From Cellulomonas sp. Y8 (GTDB lineage: Bacteria; Actinomycetota; Actinomycetes; Actinomycetales; Cellulomonadaceae), in NCBI RefSeq assembly GCF_008033115.1, contig NZ_CP041203.1, positions 1-64,000 on the forward strand: 64,000 nt of DNA. Direction: 5' to 3'. How positions within the stretch are numbered: the first letter of the stretch is position 1; each line of letters starts with the position of its first letter. The translations under genes were made by a program, and so were the position numbers. A model generated the notes under the pieces. The model ran no database searches. It had not been told where the DNA came from and saw nothing but the letters and a program-made list of their open reading frames with translations. This document shows, in pieces, positions 8,347 through 18,450 of the stretch.

Positions 8347-9144
8347 TCAGCGGGGCCGGCGGGCGAGTGCGAGCCGGAACGCGTTCCGGAACCGGTACGA
8401 CCCGTCCGCGAGCCGGAACGGGGCCGCCGCCGCGACCACCACCGGCCCGCGCGCCGCGAGCCCCGCCGCGTCCTCCCCGAGCAGCAGCCCCCGCACGAGC
8501 GCGTCCGCGTCCGGCGCCGACCAGGGCACGTCGACCAGCGCGACGCGCTCGACGGCCAGGCCCGCGCCGGTGAGCAGCGCCCGCACCGGACGCTCGCGGC
8601 GCAGCGGCCCCTCGGGGCCGGGCTCCTCGCCGTCGTCCGCCGCGAGAGCCGCCTCGACCGCGTCGAGCTCGCACCGGTCCCGCTCCGCCCAGCCGCAGAC
8701 CGCCAGCACGCCGCCGGGCGCCAGCACCCGGGACGCCTCCGCGACCGCGGCGGCCGGGTCGTCGGCCAGGTGCAGCACGTTCACCGCGGTGACGAGGTCG
8801 AACGCCGCGTCCGGCCACGGCAGGTCCTCGGCGTCCGCCGCCCGCACGTCCGCCGCGGGCGCCTGCTCGCGGGCGCGGGCGACCATCCCCGGCGCGACGT
8901 CCGCCCCCGCCACGGCCGCGCCCCGGGAGGCGGCGTCCGCCAGCAGCTCGCCGGTCCCGCAGCCGACGTCGAGCAGCCGGGTGCCCGCGCCCACGACGGC
9001 CGCGTCGAGCAACGCCCGGCGGGCCGGGCCCGCGAAGCCGCCCCAGGCCGCGGCCCAGTCCTCGGCCAGCGCGGTCCAGGGGTCGTCGTCGTCGATCATC
9101 GGGGCGAGGTCGGCCGCCGGGCCGAGGTCGGGGTCGTCGCGCAC
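8347..9144 (-). CDS. Class I SAM-dependent methyltransferase
   Basis: A 265-residue methyltransferase_11-type protein. The SAM site is LLDVGCGTGELLADAASRG. It is followed by the acidic loop GADVAP and by the post-motif stretch FDLVTAVNVLHLADDP and VLAPGGVLAVCGWAERD, typical of UbiE/ubiquinone-type small-molecule methyltransferases. Substrate unknown. The GTG at 9144 is preferred because GACACT and 6 nt precede it (leaderless geometry); the ATG at 9099 would remove 15 acidic residues and is the alternative. It begins 20 nt after the upstream GH43 gene in the same direction and could also be read from that transcript. Confidence 0.82.
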   Translation of the reverse strand: MRDDPDLGPAADLAPMIDDDDPWTALAEDWAAAWGGFAGPARRALLDAAVVGAGTRLLDVGCGTGELLADAASRGAAVAGADVAPGMVARAREQAPAADVRAADAEDLPWPDAAFDLVTAVNVLHLADDPAAAVAEASRVLAPGGVLAVCGWAERDRCELDAVEAALAADDGEEPGPEGPLRRERPVRALLTGAGLAVERVALVDVPWSAPDADALVRGLLLGEDAAGLAARGPVVVAAAAPFRLADGSYRFRNAFRLALARRPR

Positions 9145-9164
9145 GGACCCAGTGTCACCCGGAC

Positions 9165-11630
9165 TCAGTCCGCCCAGACCCGGAGGTGGTCGAACCGGGC
9201 CGTCGCCCGCGGCGCCGCCCCGTCCCACCCGTGCGCCACCAGCCCGATCCGCAGGTCGGTGCCCGCCGGGAAGGTCCACACGCCGCCGGCCACCCAGGTC
9301 GCCCCGTCCGCGCTGGTGAGCGCGCGCACCTCGTGCTCGCCCGCGTCGTCGGTCCGGTGCACCAGCCGCAGCCAGGTGGTGTCGCCCGGCGGCCCGACGA
9401 TGGTCCCGCCGTACGACAGCCGCCCCGCGAAGGGCGTCTCCCGCCCGAACTCGGTCTGCCGGGTGTTCCAGATCGCGACGTGCGACAGCCGGGCGAACTC
9501 GTCGTCGCCCGCGTACGCCACGAGCCCCGCCTGCTGGTAGTTGCGCACGTCGTCGGTGCCGAGGTCGACGGACACCGCGGTCTCGGCGGTCCAGCTGCCC
9601 TCGGGGACGTCCCGCAGCAGGACGCCCGCGTCGTTCCCCGTGCCGGTCAGGTCCGCCTGCTCGACGGGCCACACCAGCGCGCCGTCCGCGACCGTGACCT
9701 CCGGGTCCCGCACCACGGTCCAGCCGGCCCCGAGGCCCTCGCCCGACGTCTCGTCGAACGTCACCTCGTCCACGAGCTCCCCGGTCGACGGCAGCGGCTC
9801 CACGTCGCTGACCGGCTGGGCGAGCGGGACGGCGCTGAGGTCGTCGACGTGCACGCCCGAGGTCCGCGCCACCGCACCCGCGCCGCCGGGGCGGAGGCGC
9901 TGCGGCAGATCCAGGGTCACGACGGCGAGCGGGTCGCCGAGCCGGGCCTGGCTCACCTCCGCCCGGGCGAGCCGGCCCTCGACCTCGAGCACCACGGCGT
10001 GCCAGGTGGACCAGTCGACGCCGTCGGGCAGCGGGACCGCGGCCCGGGCGGCCCCGGACCGGACGACGAGCTCCCCGGCAGCCGGGTCGAGCACGGCGCT
10101 CACCCCGGTCCCGACGCGGGCGGCACCCCGCACCCCCGCGGGGCCGGGAGCCGCCGCGGACCCGCCCGTGGAGCCCCCGCGCCCGAGGCCGAAGCCCGCG
10201 ACGACGCCCCCGGACGCGCCGGGGTTCAGCCGGACGTCGGCCTCGACCCGCACGGGACCGGGCAGCCGGGACCGGGTGAGGAGGGCCCCGGCGCCGACCG
10301 CCACGGCGTGCCCACCGCCCTGCGGATCGCCCCCGACGGCCCGCCAGGCGTCGCCCCGCCAGCCCGCACCGAGCCCGTCCTCGAACCCCGCGACCGCGCG
10401 CCCGCCCGCGGCGGGGGCGGGCTGGGCGTCGTCCGACGCGCCCCGGCCCGCGCGGACCACCGGCCAGCCGTCCACCCAGTCGAGCCGGTCCAGCAGCATG
10501 GGGCGGCGGTTGATCCCGTCCGTGCCGTCGAGGTACGGCTGCGTGCGGTCGATGGCGTGGTAGACGATCCAGTCCCGTCCGGCCAGGTCGGTGACGACCG
10601 CGTTGTGGCCCGTCCCCACCCAGGCGTTCCCGTTCGGCGCGAGCACCGGCGTGCCGCCCGCGCGGGACTGCAGCAGGGGCACGCCCTCGCGGTCGACGTA
10701 CGGCCCGGTGAGCGACGTCGACCGCCCGACCTGCACGCTGTACCCGGTCGTCGGGCCGGCGCAGCAGTTCGCGGTCGACGCGAACAGGAACCAGTACCCG
10801 CCGCGCCGGACGACGTAGGCCCCCTCGAACTTGTTGTCGACGGCCAGCTGCACCGGCTCGCCGACCGCACGGGTCCCGGTCGCGTCCAGCGCGGTCACCC
10901 AGACGCCCCCGTAGTAGGAGCCGTAGACCAGGTGCTCGGTGCCGTCGGGGCCGACGACGTGCGACGGGTCGTACGTCCACAGGAAGTCGTCGGGCGCGCC
11001 GCTGCCGCCGGGTCGCGGGTCCACGACCGGGGCACCCGCGTCGGTCCACGGACCGGTGGGCGTGGGCGCGGTGGCGACCCCGATCGCCGAGTCTCCGGTG
11101 CCCTCGGTCACGGTGGTCTCGGTGACGACGTAGTAGAGCCGGTACTCGCCGTCGACGTACCGCACGTCGGGGGCCCACAGCGCGGCCGGGTGCGCGGGGT
11201 CCGCGTCGGCCCAGGACGGCAGGGTGTCCTCGGTGAACGCGTCCCCGACGTACTCCCACGCGACGAGGTCGGCGGACCGGGACACCGGCAGCAGGTGCCG
11301 GGTCCCCTCGCCGGCACGCAGCGGGTCGGTCGTGCCGTACGCGTACCACCAGCCGTCCTGACCGCGGACGACCGCGGGGTCGGCGAACGTGTCGGCGAAG
11401 CCGGCGCTGACCGGGTTCGTGAAGGTGCCGGGGGCGCCGGTCGGGGACGTCGGACCGCCCCCGGTGAAACGGGCGTCGCCGACCGGGACCTCGGCGGACG
11501 CGCGGGCCGGGGGTGCCGCGGCGGGCGCGGACGCGCCGGCCAGCACGAGCGCGAGGGCCGCCGCGGGGGCCGCGGCGCGCACGCCGGCCCTCCCCGGGGC
11601 GTGCCGGTGCCGTGGGGTGCGCTGCGCCAT
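9165..11630 (-). CDS. Secreted family-43 glycoside hydrolase (arabinanase-like) with C-terminal lectin-like domains
   Basis: An 821-residue exported enzyme. A Sec signal peptide covers residues 1-45 or so, ending near ARASA. The five-bladed propeller of GH43 follows, with the catalytic base Asp in TFADPAVVRGQDGWWYAYG, the pKa-modulating Asp in WTYDPSHVV and the acid Glu in NKFEGAYVVRRGGYW. Together with SSTANCCAGPTTGYSVQVGR this resembles endo-arabinanase/arabinofuranosidase subfamilies. The C-terminal half holds two probable concanavalin-like or beta-sandwich modules, the last resembling the GH43 C2/DUF1349 type. ATG is preceded by AGGAG. The role is inferred as plant arabinan or arabinoxylan breakdown. 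Confidence 0.85.
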   Translation of the reverse strand: MAQRTPRHRHAPGRAGVRAAAPAAALALVLAGASAPAAAPPARASAEVPVGDARFTGGGPTSPTGAPGTFTNPVSAGFADTFADPAVVRGQDGWWYAYGTTDPLRAGEGTRHLLPVSRSADLVAWEYVGDAFTEDTLPSWADADPAHPAALWAPDVRYVDGEYRLYYVVTETTVTEGTGDSAIGVATAPTPTGPWTDAGAPVVDPRPGGSGAPDDFLWTYDPSHVVGPDGTEHLVYGSYYGGVWVTALDATGTRAVGEPVQLAVDNKFEGAYVVRRGGYWFLFASTANCCAGPTTGYSVQVGRSTSLTGPYVDREGVPLLQSRAGGTPVLAPNGNAWVGTGHNAVVTDLAGRDWIVYHAIDRTQPYLDGTDGINRRPMLLDRLDWVDGWPVVRAGRGASDDAQPAPAAGGRAVAGFEDGLGAGWRGDAWRAVGGDPQGGGHAVAVGAGALLTRSRLPGPVRVEADVRLNPGASGGVVAGFGLGRGGSTGGSAAAPGPAGVRGAARVGTGVSAVLDPAAGELVVRSGAARAAVPLPDGVDWSTWHAVVLEVEGRLARAEVSQARLGDPLAVVTLDLPQRLRPGGAGAVARTSGVHVDDLSAVPLAQPVSDVEPLPSTGELVDEVTFDETSGEGLGAGWTVVRDPEVTVADGALVWPVEQADLTGTGNDAGVLLRDVPEGSWTAETAVSVDLGTDDVRNYQQAGLVAYAGDDEFARLSHVAIWNTRQTEFGRETPFAGRLSYGGTIVGPPGDTTWLRLVHRTDDAGEHEVRALTSADGATWVAGGVWTFPAGTDLRIGLVAHGWDGAAPRATARFDHLRVWAD

Positions 11631-11758
11631 CGCAGGCTCCTGCCGTTCGTGGGTCCGGAGCACCCCTTCTACGCCCCGCGGCGCACAGCCGCCACTCAGA
11701 CGGGCGAGCCGGCGGCGCACGATCCGCCGTTTCCCGGACAGGGTGGCGCTCGCTCCCC

Positions 11759-11764
11759 TACCGT
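11759..11764 (+). promoter_or_regulatory. Predicted -10 element of the PLDc_N gene
   Basis: TACCGT about 49 bases before the GTG at 11813; a GAGAGGT ribosome site lies close to the start codon. The divergent GH43 gene starts about 130 bases to the left. Confidence 0.4.
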
Positions 11765-11812
11765 CTGCGGTGTCCGCCGACAGCTCCGCACCGCCGACGA
11801 GAGGTCCCCGCC

Positions 11813-12238
11813 GTGATCCGCGTGCTGCCAGTCCTGATCCAGCTCGGGCTGCTCGTCTACTGCCTGATCGACTGCATCCAGACGGACTCGGTCCTGGTGC
11901 GCAACCTGCCCAAGACCGCCTGGGTGCTGCTCATCGTGTTCCTGCCGCTCGTCGGCGGGATCGCGTGGCTGGTCGCGGGGCGTCCGGAGCGGGGCGCGAC
12001 CGCGCGGTCGGTGCCCTGGCCGAGCACCGCGACCGCCGGGTTCCCCGAGTACGAGCGCCCGCGCGCGACCGGCCCGGACGACGACCCGGAGTTCCTGGCG
12101 GGGATGCGGGACCCGGACGACCGGCACGAGCGGATGCTCCGCGACTGGGAGGCCGACCTGCGCGCCCGGGAGCAGGGCCTGCGCGACGGCGGCCCCGCGG
12201 CGGACGGCGGCACCCCCGGGTCCCACCCGGGCGCCTGA
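11813..12238 (+). CDS. Small membrane protein with PLDc_N (cardiolipin synthase N-terminal-like) domain
   Basis: A 141-residue protein with two transmembrane helices in the first 65 residues (VLPVLIQLGLLVYCLIDCI and TAWVLLIVFLPLVGGIAWLV), the pattern of the PLDc_N domain found ahead of phospholipase D catalytic domains. Here no HKD catalytic domain follows; a 75-residue polar, acidic cytoplasmic tail does. Such stand-alone PLDc_N proteins are common in actinobacteria and have no known enzymatic activity. GTG start with a GAGAGGT ribosome site. It is convergent with the iron importer permease, the two stops lying 6 nt apart. Confidence 0.75.
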   Translation: MIRVLPVLIQLGLLVYCLIDCIQTDSVLVRNLPKTAWVLLIVFLPLVGGIAWLVAGRPERGATARSVPWPSTATAGFPEYERPRATGPDDDPEFLAGMRDPDDRHERMLRDWEADLRAREQGLRDGGPAADGGTPGSHPGA

Positions 12239-12244
12239 CCGCGG

Positions 12245-14415
12245 TCAGCGGCGCGAGGCCGCGCGCATCCGCCAGAGCAGCCAGAGGAAGTACGGCGTCC
12301 CGACCACGGCGGTGACCAGGCCCGCGGGCAGCTGCGCGGGCGCGATCGCCGTCCGGCCCACCACGTCGGCCACGCAGACCAGCGCCGCGCCGAGCACGAC
12401 GGTCAGCGGCAGCGTCCACCGGTGCCGCTTGCCGATCAGCATCCGCGCGGCGTGCGGCGCGACCAGCCCGACGAACACCACCGGTCCGATCGCGGCCGTG
12501 GCCGCGGCCGTCAGCAGCACCGCGGCACCGACGTGCAGCGACCGGGACCGCGGCAGGTCGACGCCGAGCACACGCGGCGTGACGTCGTCGACCTGGACCA
12601 GGTCGAGGTCGCGGTGCGTGCGGGCGACGACCAGCACGCCGATCGCCAGCGCCACCGCCATCGGCACCAGCTGCGGGGTCCCGGCGCCGTAGGTCGACCC
12701 GCCGAGCCAGGTGATCGCGCGGTTCTGGTTCCACGGGTCGGTGCGGACCAGCAGCAGCGTCGTGACGGCGCTCGCCGCCGCGCCGGTGCCGAGGCCGACG
12801 AGCACCATCCCGGCCCGACGCCATGCCGGTGCCCGCCGTGACGCCGAACCACCAGGAGGCCCGCGAGGACCGCGCCGACCAGCGCGCCGCCGAACACCAG
12901 CGCGAACGACGGCGCCGCCGTGAGGACGATGACGACGACCGCGCCGAGGCCGGCCCCGTGCGCGACGCCGAGGACGCCGGGGTCGGCGAGCGGGTTCCGG
13001 GTGACCGTCTGCACGAGCGCACCGGCCAGGGCCAGGCAGGCGCCGGCGAGCAGGGCGGCGGCGACCCGCGGCACCCGGGAGTCGAGGATGATGTCCAGCC
13101 GCACGGACGCCTTGCCGGCGATCCAGTTCGCGACGTCGCCGAGCAGCACCGTCGAGTCGCCGAGCAGCACGCCCGCGACGACGACGCCGACCAGCACGAG
13201 CACCCCGGCGCCGAGCAGGAGGGCCGGGGCGCGGCGGGCGAGGGCGCTGCCGGCGCGCAGCGTGACCAGCGTGTCGGGCTCCAGCGCGGCGCGCGCCCGG
13301 CGGGCCAGCACCACCAGGACGACGGCGCCGATCAGGCTGGTCACGACGCCGGTCGGGACGGTGACGCCGGAGATGGGGCCGAACACGGCGCGCAGCGCGA
13401 CGTCGGCGGTGAGCACGAGGGCCGTCCCCGCGACCGCGGCCGCGGGGATCAGGAGGCGGTGCCGGCCGAGCGGCCGGACCCAGGTCGCGAGCAGCCGCAC
13501 GAGCAGCGGCGCGCACAGCCCGACGAACCCGATGGGGCCGGTCACCGTGACGGCGCAGGTGGCGAGCAGCACCGCCAGCACCACGCCGACGAGGCGGGTC
13601 CGGGCCACGTCGACCCCGAGCGACCGCGCGGCGTCGTCGCCGAGCCCGAGCAGGTCGAGCCGGCGGCCCAGCAGGACGAGACCCAGGAACGCGACGACCA
13701 CGACCGGCGCGACGGTGCGCACGGTGCCCATCCCGTTCTGGCCGAGCGAGCCCGCGCCCCAGGCGAACAGGCCCTGGGTCTCCCAGGGGAACAGCACGAG
13801 CAGCGCCTGCGTCACCGACGACAGGCCGAGCGTGATGGCGGTGCCGGCGAGCACCAGGCGCACCGGCGAGGCGGCGGGGCCGCCGGACAGGCCGATGACG
13901 ACGCCCGCCGCGGCGAGGCCGCCCGCGAACGCGACCGCCACGCCCGGCAGGGCGCCGAGCGAGGCCCCGACGACCGCGGCGGCGGTGACGGCGAGGTGGG
14001 CGCCCGCGTTCACCGCGAGGGTGTCCGGAGCGGCGAGCGGGTTGCGGGCGATGCCCTGGAGGGCCGCGCCCGAGGCGCCGAGCGCGCAGCCGACCAGCAC
14101 GCCGGCCGCCAGCCGCGGCAGCCGCGAGGCCGTGACGACCGCCGCGGCCTGGTCGAGGCCGCCCTGCCCGGTGAGCGCCCGCCACAGCTCGCCGACCGTG
14201 ACGTCGGCGGTGCCCTGGGTGAGGTGCCACGCCGCGGCGGCGACCAGCCACACGACCAGCAGCACGAGCGCGCCGACGAGCCGCACCGGCTGACGCCCGG
14301 CCGGGGCCTGGTCGCCGCGCGCGGCACCGCGCCCCCCGCCCGCCGGTCCGGCGCCGGGCGCGGCAGGGGGCGCGGCGGCGGCGACGGGGCCGGTGGCGGG
14401 GGGCGAGGTGGTCAC
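12245..14415 (-). CDS. Fused two-domain FecCD iron-siderophore permease, frameshifted as sequenced
   Basis: Membrane permease of an iron-chelate ABC importer in which two FecCD domains, usually separate proteins, are joined (about 720 residues, near 20 helices). Each half carries the family marks: GASGAALQGIARNPLAAPDTL and GPIGFVGLCAPLLVRLL in the first, and ALVQTVTRNPLADPGVLG and GPVVFVGLVAPHAARML in the second. One base is missing in the C run at 12832-12834: restoring a G on the coding strand converts RRHGG into RRHGGAPAWRRAGMVLVGLG. Without the repair the last 190 residues would be lost. It starts with GTG 34 nt after the binding-protein gene and is third in the fec-like operon. Confidence 0.85.
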
Positions 14416-14449
14416 GGTGTCCCTCAGGAGTGCGCGGTGCGGGTGCGGG

Positions 14450-15445
14450 TCACTCGGCGGTCAGCTGGGCGACCAGGTCGTCCGACCAGCCGGCCAGCGA
14501 CTCCGGGCCGCCGTACGCCCAGATGCCGACGCCGGCGCGGTGGACGTGGCCCTGCTGCACGAACGGCAGCGACTGCCACACCGGGTTGCTCGCGAGGACG
14601 GTCTCGACGACGTCGTCCTCGTCGTCGTTGCCCCAGTACAGGAACCGGGTCTCGGCCGGCAGCGCGGTCAGGCCCTCGACGTCGACGTAGGACAGGCCGT
14701 ACGCGTCGTCGCCCGGGTCCTCCGTCGCGGAGCCGAGGCCCATCTCGGTGGCGACGGCCTGGAACGCGGAGCGCGGGCCGTGCATGCGGACCGTGACGTT
14801 CGCGCCCTCGGCGTACGGCGAGGCGAACACGACGGGCGTGCCCTCCAGGCCGGCGTCCGCGATCTTCTGCGCGTTCTCGGCGATGTGCGCCTCGGTGTCG
14901 GTGACGACCTGCTCCGCCTCGTCCTCGGCGCCGACCAGGGTCGCGACGCTGCGGAACGTGTCCTCGACGTAGCCGAGCGGGTCGGCCGCGTCGGCGCCGT
15001 CGAACAGCGCGACCGGCGCGATCCGCTCGAACTGCTCCAGCGCGCCCTCCGGGATCGAGGACGTGACGCCGATGATGAGGTCCGGCTCCAGGCCGGCGAT
15101 CGCCTCGACCGAGGGCTCGCCGCGGGTGCCGACGTCCTCCGGCTCGCCCTCGAGCGGCACGACCGTGCCCACCCAGGAGGTGTAGCCCGCGACGTCCGCG
15201 GCGCCGACCGGGGTGACGCCGAGCGAGGTCAGCATCTCGGTCTGCATCCACTCCAGCGACACCACCCGGGTCGCCGGGGCGTCGAGCTCGACGGTCTCGC
15301 CGCGGTCGTCCGTGATGGAGACCGGGCCGCCCGCGGCGGTGGTGCCCGTGGTCTCGGCCGCCGGCTCGTCGGTGGTGCCGCAGGCCGCCAGCGCGGCCAC
15401 CGCGCCGACGGCGACGAGCGCCGTGAGCGTGCGTCGGGTGGTCAT
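14450..15445 (-). CDS. Iron-siderophore ABC transporter substrate-binding lipoprotein
   Basis: A 331-residue FecB/FhuD-type periplasmic-binding lipoprotein. A short signal peptide ends in the lipobox LAAC with Cys22, for lipid anchoring outside the membrane. The TroA-like fold follows, with ITDDRGETVELDAPATRVV at its start, VEAIAGLEPDLIIGV in the middle, and a long rigid linker helix region. Several acidic clusters (DDEDD, EDEAEQ) may contact chelated iron or docking sites. It lies between the ATPase and permease genes on the same strand, and is expected to be iron-repressed with them. Confidence 0.88.
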   Translation of the reverse strand: MTTRRTLTALVAVGAVAALAACGTTDEPAAETTGTTAAGGPVSITDDRGETVELDAPATRVVSLEWMQTEMLTSLGVTPVGAADVAGYTSWVGTVVPLEGEPEDVGTRGEPSVEAIAGLEPDLIIGVTSSIPEGALEQFERIAPVALFDGADAADPLGYVEDTFRSVATLVGAEDEAEQVVTDTEAHIAENAQKIADAGLEGTPVVFASPYAEGANVTVRMHGPRSAFQAVATEMGLGSATEDPGDDAYGLSYVDVEGLTALPAETRFLYWGNDDEDDVVETVLASNPVWQSLPFVQQGHVHRAGVGIWAYGGPESLAGWSDDLVAQLTAE

Positions 15446-15542
15446 CGTTCCTCGTGTCTGCGCGGGAGAGGTGGGCGCCCGCGCGTCGCGCCCTCGGCCG
15501 CGGGGAGGCGCGGCGGGTGGAGAGAGAGTCGGTGGCGGCGCG

Positions 15543-16441
<899 letters not shown>

Positions 16442-16442
<1 letters not shown>

Positions 16443-16460
16443 TAGCGAAGGCTTACCTCA
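16442..16460 (-). promoter_or_regulatory. DtxR/IdeR-type iron box at the importer start
   Basis: The 19-bp sequence matches the consensus iron box (TTAGGTTAGGCTAACCTAA) at 14 of 19 positions, with the inner half GGCT and ACCT intact. It touches the ATPase ATG and contains a -10-like TAAGCC 7 nt before it, so a bound repressor would occlude RNA polymerase on a leaderless mRNA. Confidence 0.7.
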
Positions 16461-16594
16461 GAAGTCCATCCGGGTCCGGTCCGTGACCGCCGGTGCGCGG
16501 CGACCACCGGGCGCGTGCGGCCCGCCGGGCGGGCCGGCGTGCCCTCGCCTAGCGTGGCCGGGTCCGAACCCGACGCACGGAGCGTGGTGCACAC

Positions 16595-17788
16595 ATGAGC
16601 GGTCCCCGGCGGCACGACGTGCTCGTCATCGGCGGCGGCAACGCCGGCCTGTCCCTGGCGGGGCGGCTCCGGCGGGACGGCTGCCGCGACGTCGCGGTGG
16701 TCGAGCCGCGGTCGGTGCACCACTACCGGCCCCTGCTGTCGTACGTCGCCTCCGGCACCGCGACCCTCGCCGACCTGCGCCGGCCCCAGGACGAGGTGGT
16801 CCCGTCGGGAGTCCGGCGGTACGCGGGCACCGTGGCGTCCGTCGACCCGGCGCGGTCCGTCGTCGTCCTCGCCGACGGCACGGAGCTCGGCTACGGCGAC
16901 CTCGCGGTCTGCCCTGGCTCGGAGGTCGACTGGGACGCGGTCCCCGGCTCGCGGGAGGCGGTGGCGACGGCGCACGCCGCCACCAGCTACCTGCCCGAGC
17001 AGGCGGAGAAGACCTGGACGATGCTGTCGTCGCTCCGCGCGGGCCGCGCCGTGTTCGCGATCTCCGGCCGGCACGTGCCGTGCGCCCCCGTCGGGCTGAA
17101 GCCGCTGTTCGCCGCGGCGGACGTGTGGCGGCGCACCGGGGTCCTCGACGACATCGAGGTCGAGCTGCTGGTCGAGGGGCCGCACCTGGTCCGGCACGCG
17201 GCGGCCGACCGCCGGCTGCGGGACGCGGCGGCGGCGTACGGCGTCCGGGTCCGGCTCGGGACCACGGTGCGCTCGGTCGACGCCGAGGGGCGGACGCTGG
17301 CGCTCGAGGGGCCGGACGGTGCGTCGACGCTCGGCTACGACGCGCTGTACCTGGCGCCGCCCCACCGCGCGTACGCCTGGATCGCCGAGAGCGGCCTGGC
17401 GACCGACGACAGCGAGGGCTTCGTCGCCGTCGACCCGGAGACCTTGCAGCACGTGGCGCACCCGCGCGTGTGGGGCCTCGGCGACGCCGCGACTGTCGGG
17501 ACCCTGCCGTCCGGCGGGGCGCTGCGCAAGCAGGTGCCGGTGGTGGCGCGCAACATCCAGGCCCGGCGCACCGGCCGCGCGATGCAGCGGTACGACGGCT
17601 ACTCGGTCGCGCCCGTCACCACCTCCCGGCGCCGGCTGCTGCTCGCCGAGTTCGACCGGACCGGCCGGCCCGAGCCGTCGCTGCCGGTCGTGGACCTCGC
17701 GCGGCCGCGCCCGAGCCTGCTGGTGTTCGACCGGTACCTGGAGCCGCTGATCTACTGGCACAAGCTCATCCAGGGCCGCGTCTCCTGA
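16595..17788 (+). CDS. Sulfide:quinone oxidoreductase-like FAD/NAD-binding flavoprotein
   Basis: A 397-residue pyridine-nucleotide-disulfide oxidoreductase fold. The FAD site VLVIGGGNAGLSLAGRL is at residues 9-25, SVHHYRPLLSYVASG matches the SQR family, and GRHVPCAPVGLKPLF carries Cys163, equivalent to one redox Cys of sulfide:quinone oxidoreductases. The terminal FDRYLEPLIYWHKLIQGRVS resembles the amphipathic quinone-side tail. The partner cysteine normally present in the C-terminal third is absent, so a classical disulfide mechanism is doubtful; it may be a quinone reductase relative. ATG at 16595 follows a TAGCGT -10-like site near 16549. The glutathione peroxidase gene starts 31 nt downstream. 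Confidence 0.75.
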   Translation: MSGPRRHDVLVIGGGNAGLSLAGRLRRDGCRDVAVVEPRSVHHYRPLLSYVASGTATLADLRRPQDEVVPSGVRRYAGTVASVDPARSVVVLADGTELGYGDLAVCPGSEVDWDAVPGSREAVATAHAATSYLPEQAEKTWTMLSSLRAGRAVFAISGRHVPCAPVGLKPLFAAADVWRRTGVLDDIEVELLVEGPHLVRHAAADRRLRDAAAAYGVRVRLGTTVRSVDAEGRTLALEGPDGASTLGYDALYLAPPHRAYAWIAESGLATDDSEGFVAVDPETLQHVAHPRVWGLGDAATVGTLPSGGALRKQVPVVARNIQARRTGRAMQRYDGYSVAPVTTSRRRLLLAEFDRTGRPEPSLPVVDLARPRPSLLVFDRYLEPLIYWHKLIQGRVS

Positions 17789-17807
17789 CAGCCGGGCCCG
17801 CCGGTGG

Positions 17808-17813
17808 CAGGGT
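17808..17813 (+). promoter_or_regulatory. Possible leaderless -10 element of the peroxidase gene
   Basis: CAGGGT plus 6 nt before the GTG at 17820. It keeps A2 and T6 of TAnnnT. It would allow independent expression from the upstream flavoprotein gene, although read-through is also possible. Confidence 0.4.
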
Positions 17814-17819
17814 GAGCGC

Positions 17820-18320
17820 GTGCAGATCGACGACATCCCGGTCCGGACCCTCCGCGGCGAGGACACCACCTTCGGCGCCCTGACCGACGGGCGCGTGGCC
17901 CTCGTGGTCAACGTCGCATCGCGCTGCGGGCTCGCGCCCCAATACGAGCAGCTCGAGGCGCTGCACCGGTCCTACGGCGGGCGCGGGTTCACGGTCGTCG
18001 GCGTGCCGAGCAACCAGTTCCTCCAGGAGCTCGGCTCGTCGGACGCCATCGCCGAGTACTGCTCCGCCACGTGGGGCGCGACGTTCCCGATGCTGGAGAA
18101 GACCCCCGTCAACGGCCGGCACGCCCACCCGCTGTACCGCGCGCTGCACGAGGTGCCCGACGACACCGGCAAGGCCGGGCGGATCACCTGGAACTTCGAG
18201 AAGTTCCTGGTCGCGCCGGACGGTCGAGCCCGCCGGTTCCGGCCCCGCGTCCTGCCGGACGCGCCGGAGGTCGTCGCGGCGATCGAGGAGCTCCTCCCGG
18301 AGCGCACCCCGGAGGCGTGA
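17820..18320 (+). CDS. Glutathione peroxidase family protein (thiol peroxidase)
   Basis: A 166-residue cytosolic peroxidase, the standard length for bacterial GPx, reducing hydroperoxides with a thiol such as thioredoxin or mycothiol. The peroxidatic Cys36 lies in NVASRCGL and the catalytic Trp-Asn pair in TWNFEKFLV near residue 124. The usual Gln motif region reads GVPSNQFLQELGSS, slightly divergent from the NQFxxQEPG consensus. The middle Cys in AEYCSATWG may be the resolving residue. GTG start; it follows the SQR-like gene closely, suggesting a shared oxidative or sulfur-stress role. Confidence 0.88.
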   Translation: MQIDDIPVRTLRGEDTTFGALTDGRVALVVNVASRCGLAPQYEQLEALHRSYGGRGFTVVGVPSNQFLQELGSSDAIAEYCSATWGATFPMLEKTPVNGRHAHPLYRALHEVPDDTGKAGRITWNFEKFLVAPDGRARRFRPRVLPDAPEVVAAIEELLPERTPEA

Positions 18321-18352
18321 CGCGCGGGCGTTCTCCGACGACCGAGGTCCCG

Positions 18353-18422
18353 GGCGAGTTCGGTGGCTTCCGCCGAGCTCGGTGCCGACAGCGACGGAAC
18401 CTGGCTGGGACCACCGAACCGG
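18353..18422. repeat. Intergenic repeat cluster between convergent genes (first locus)
   Basis: Three copies of a roughly 16-bp unit with core CGAGYKCGGTGGYYCC: direct copies at 18353-18371 and 18371-18387 and an inverted copy at 18407-18422. The same unit recurs at 25653-25726. Both clusters sit between convergent genes, so a bidirectional terminator or a genome-wide intergenic repeat is likely. Confidence 0.55.
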
Positions 18423-18450
18423 CCGGTGAGCGGCGGGATCGCCGCTCGGG

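Noticed and set aside
9186..11816. An 876-codon plus-strand frame antisense to the GH43 gene
   Set aside because: Low-complexity Arg/Gly/Pro translation with no motif; the minus strand has signal peptide, catalytic residues and ribosome site.
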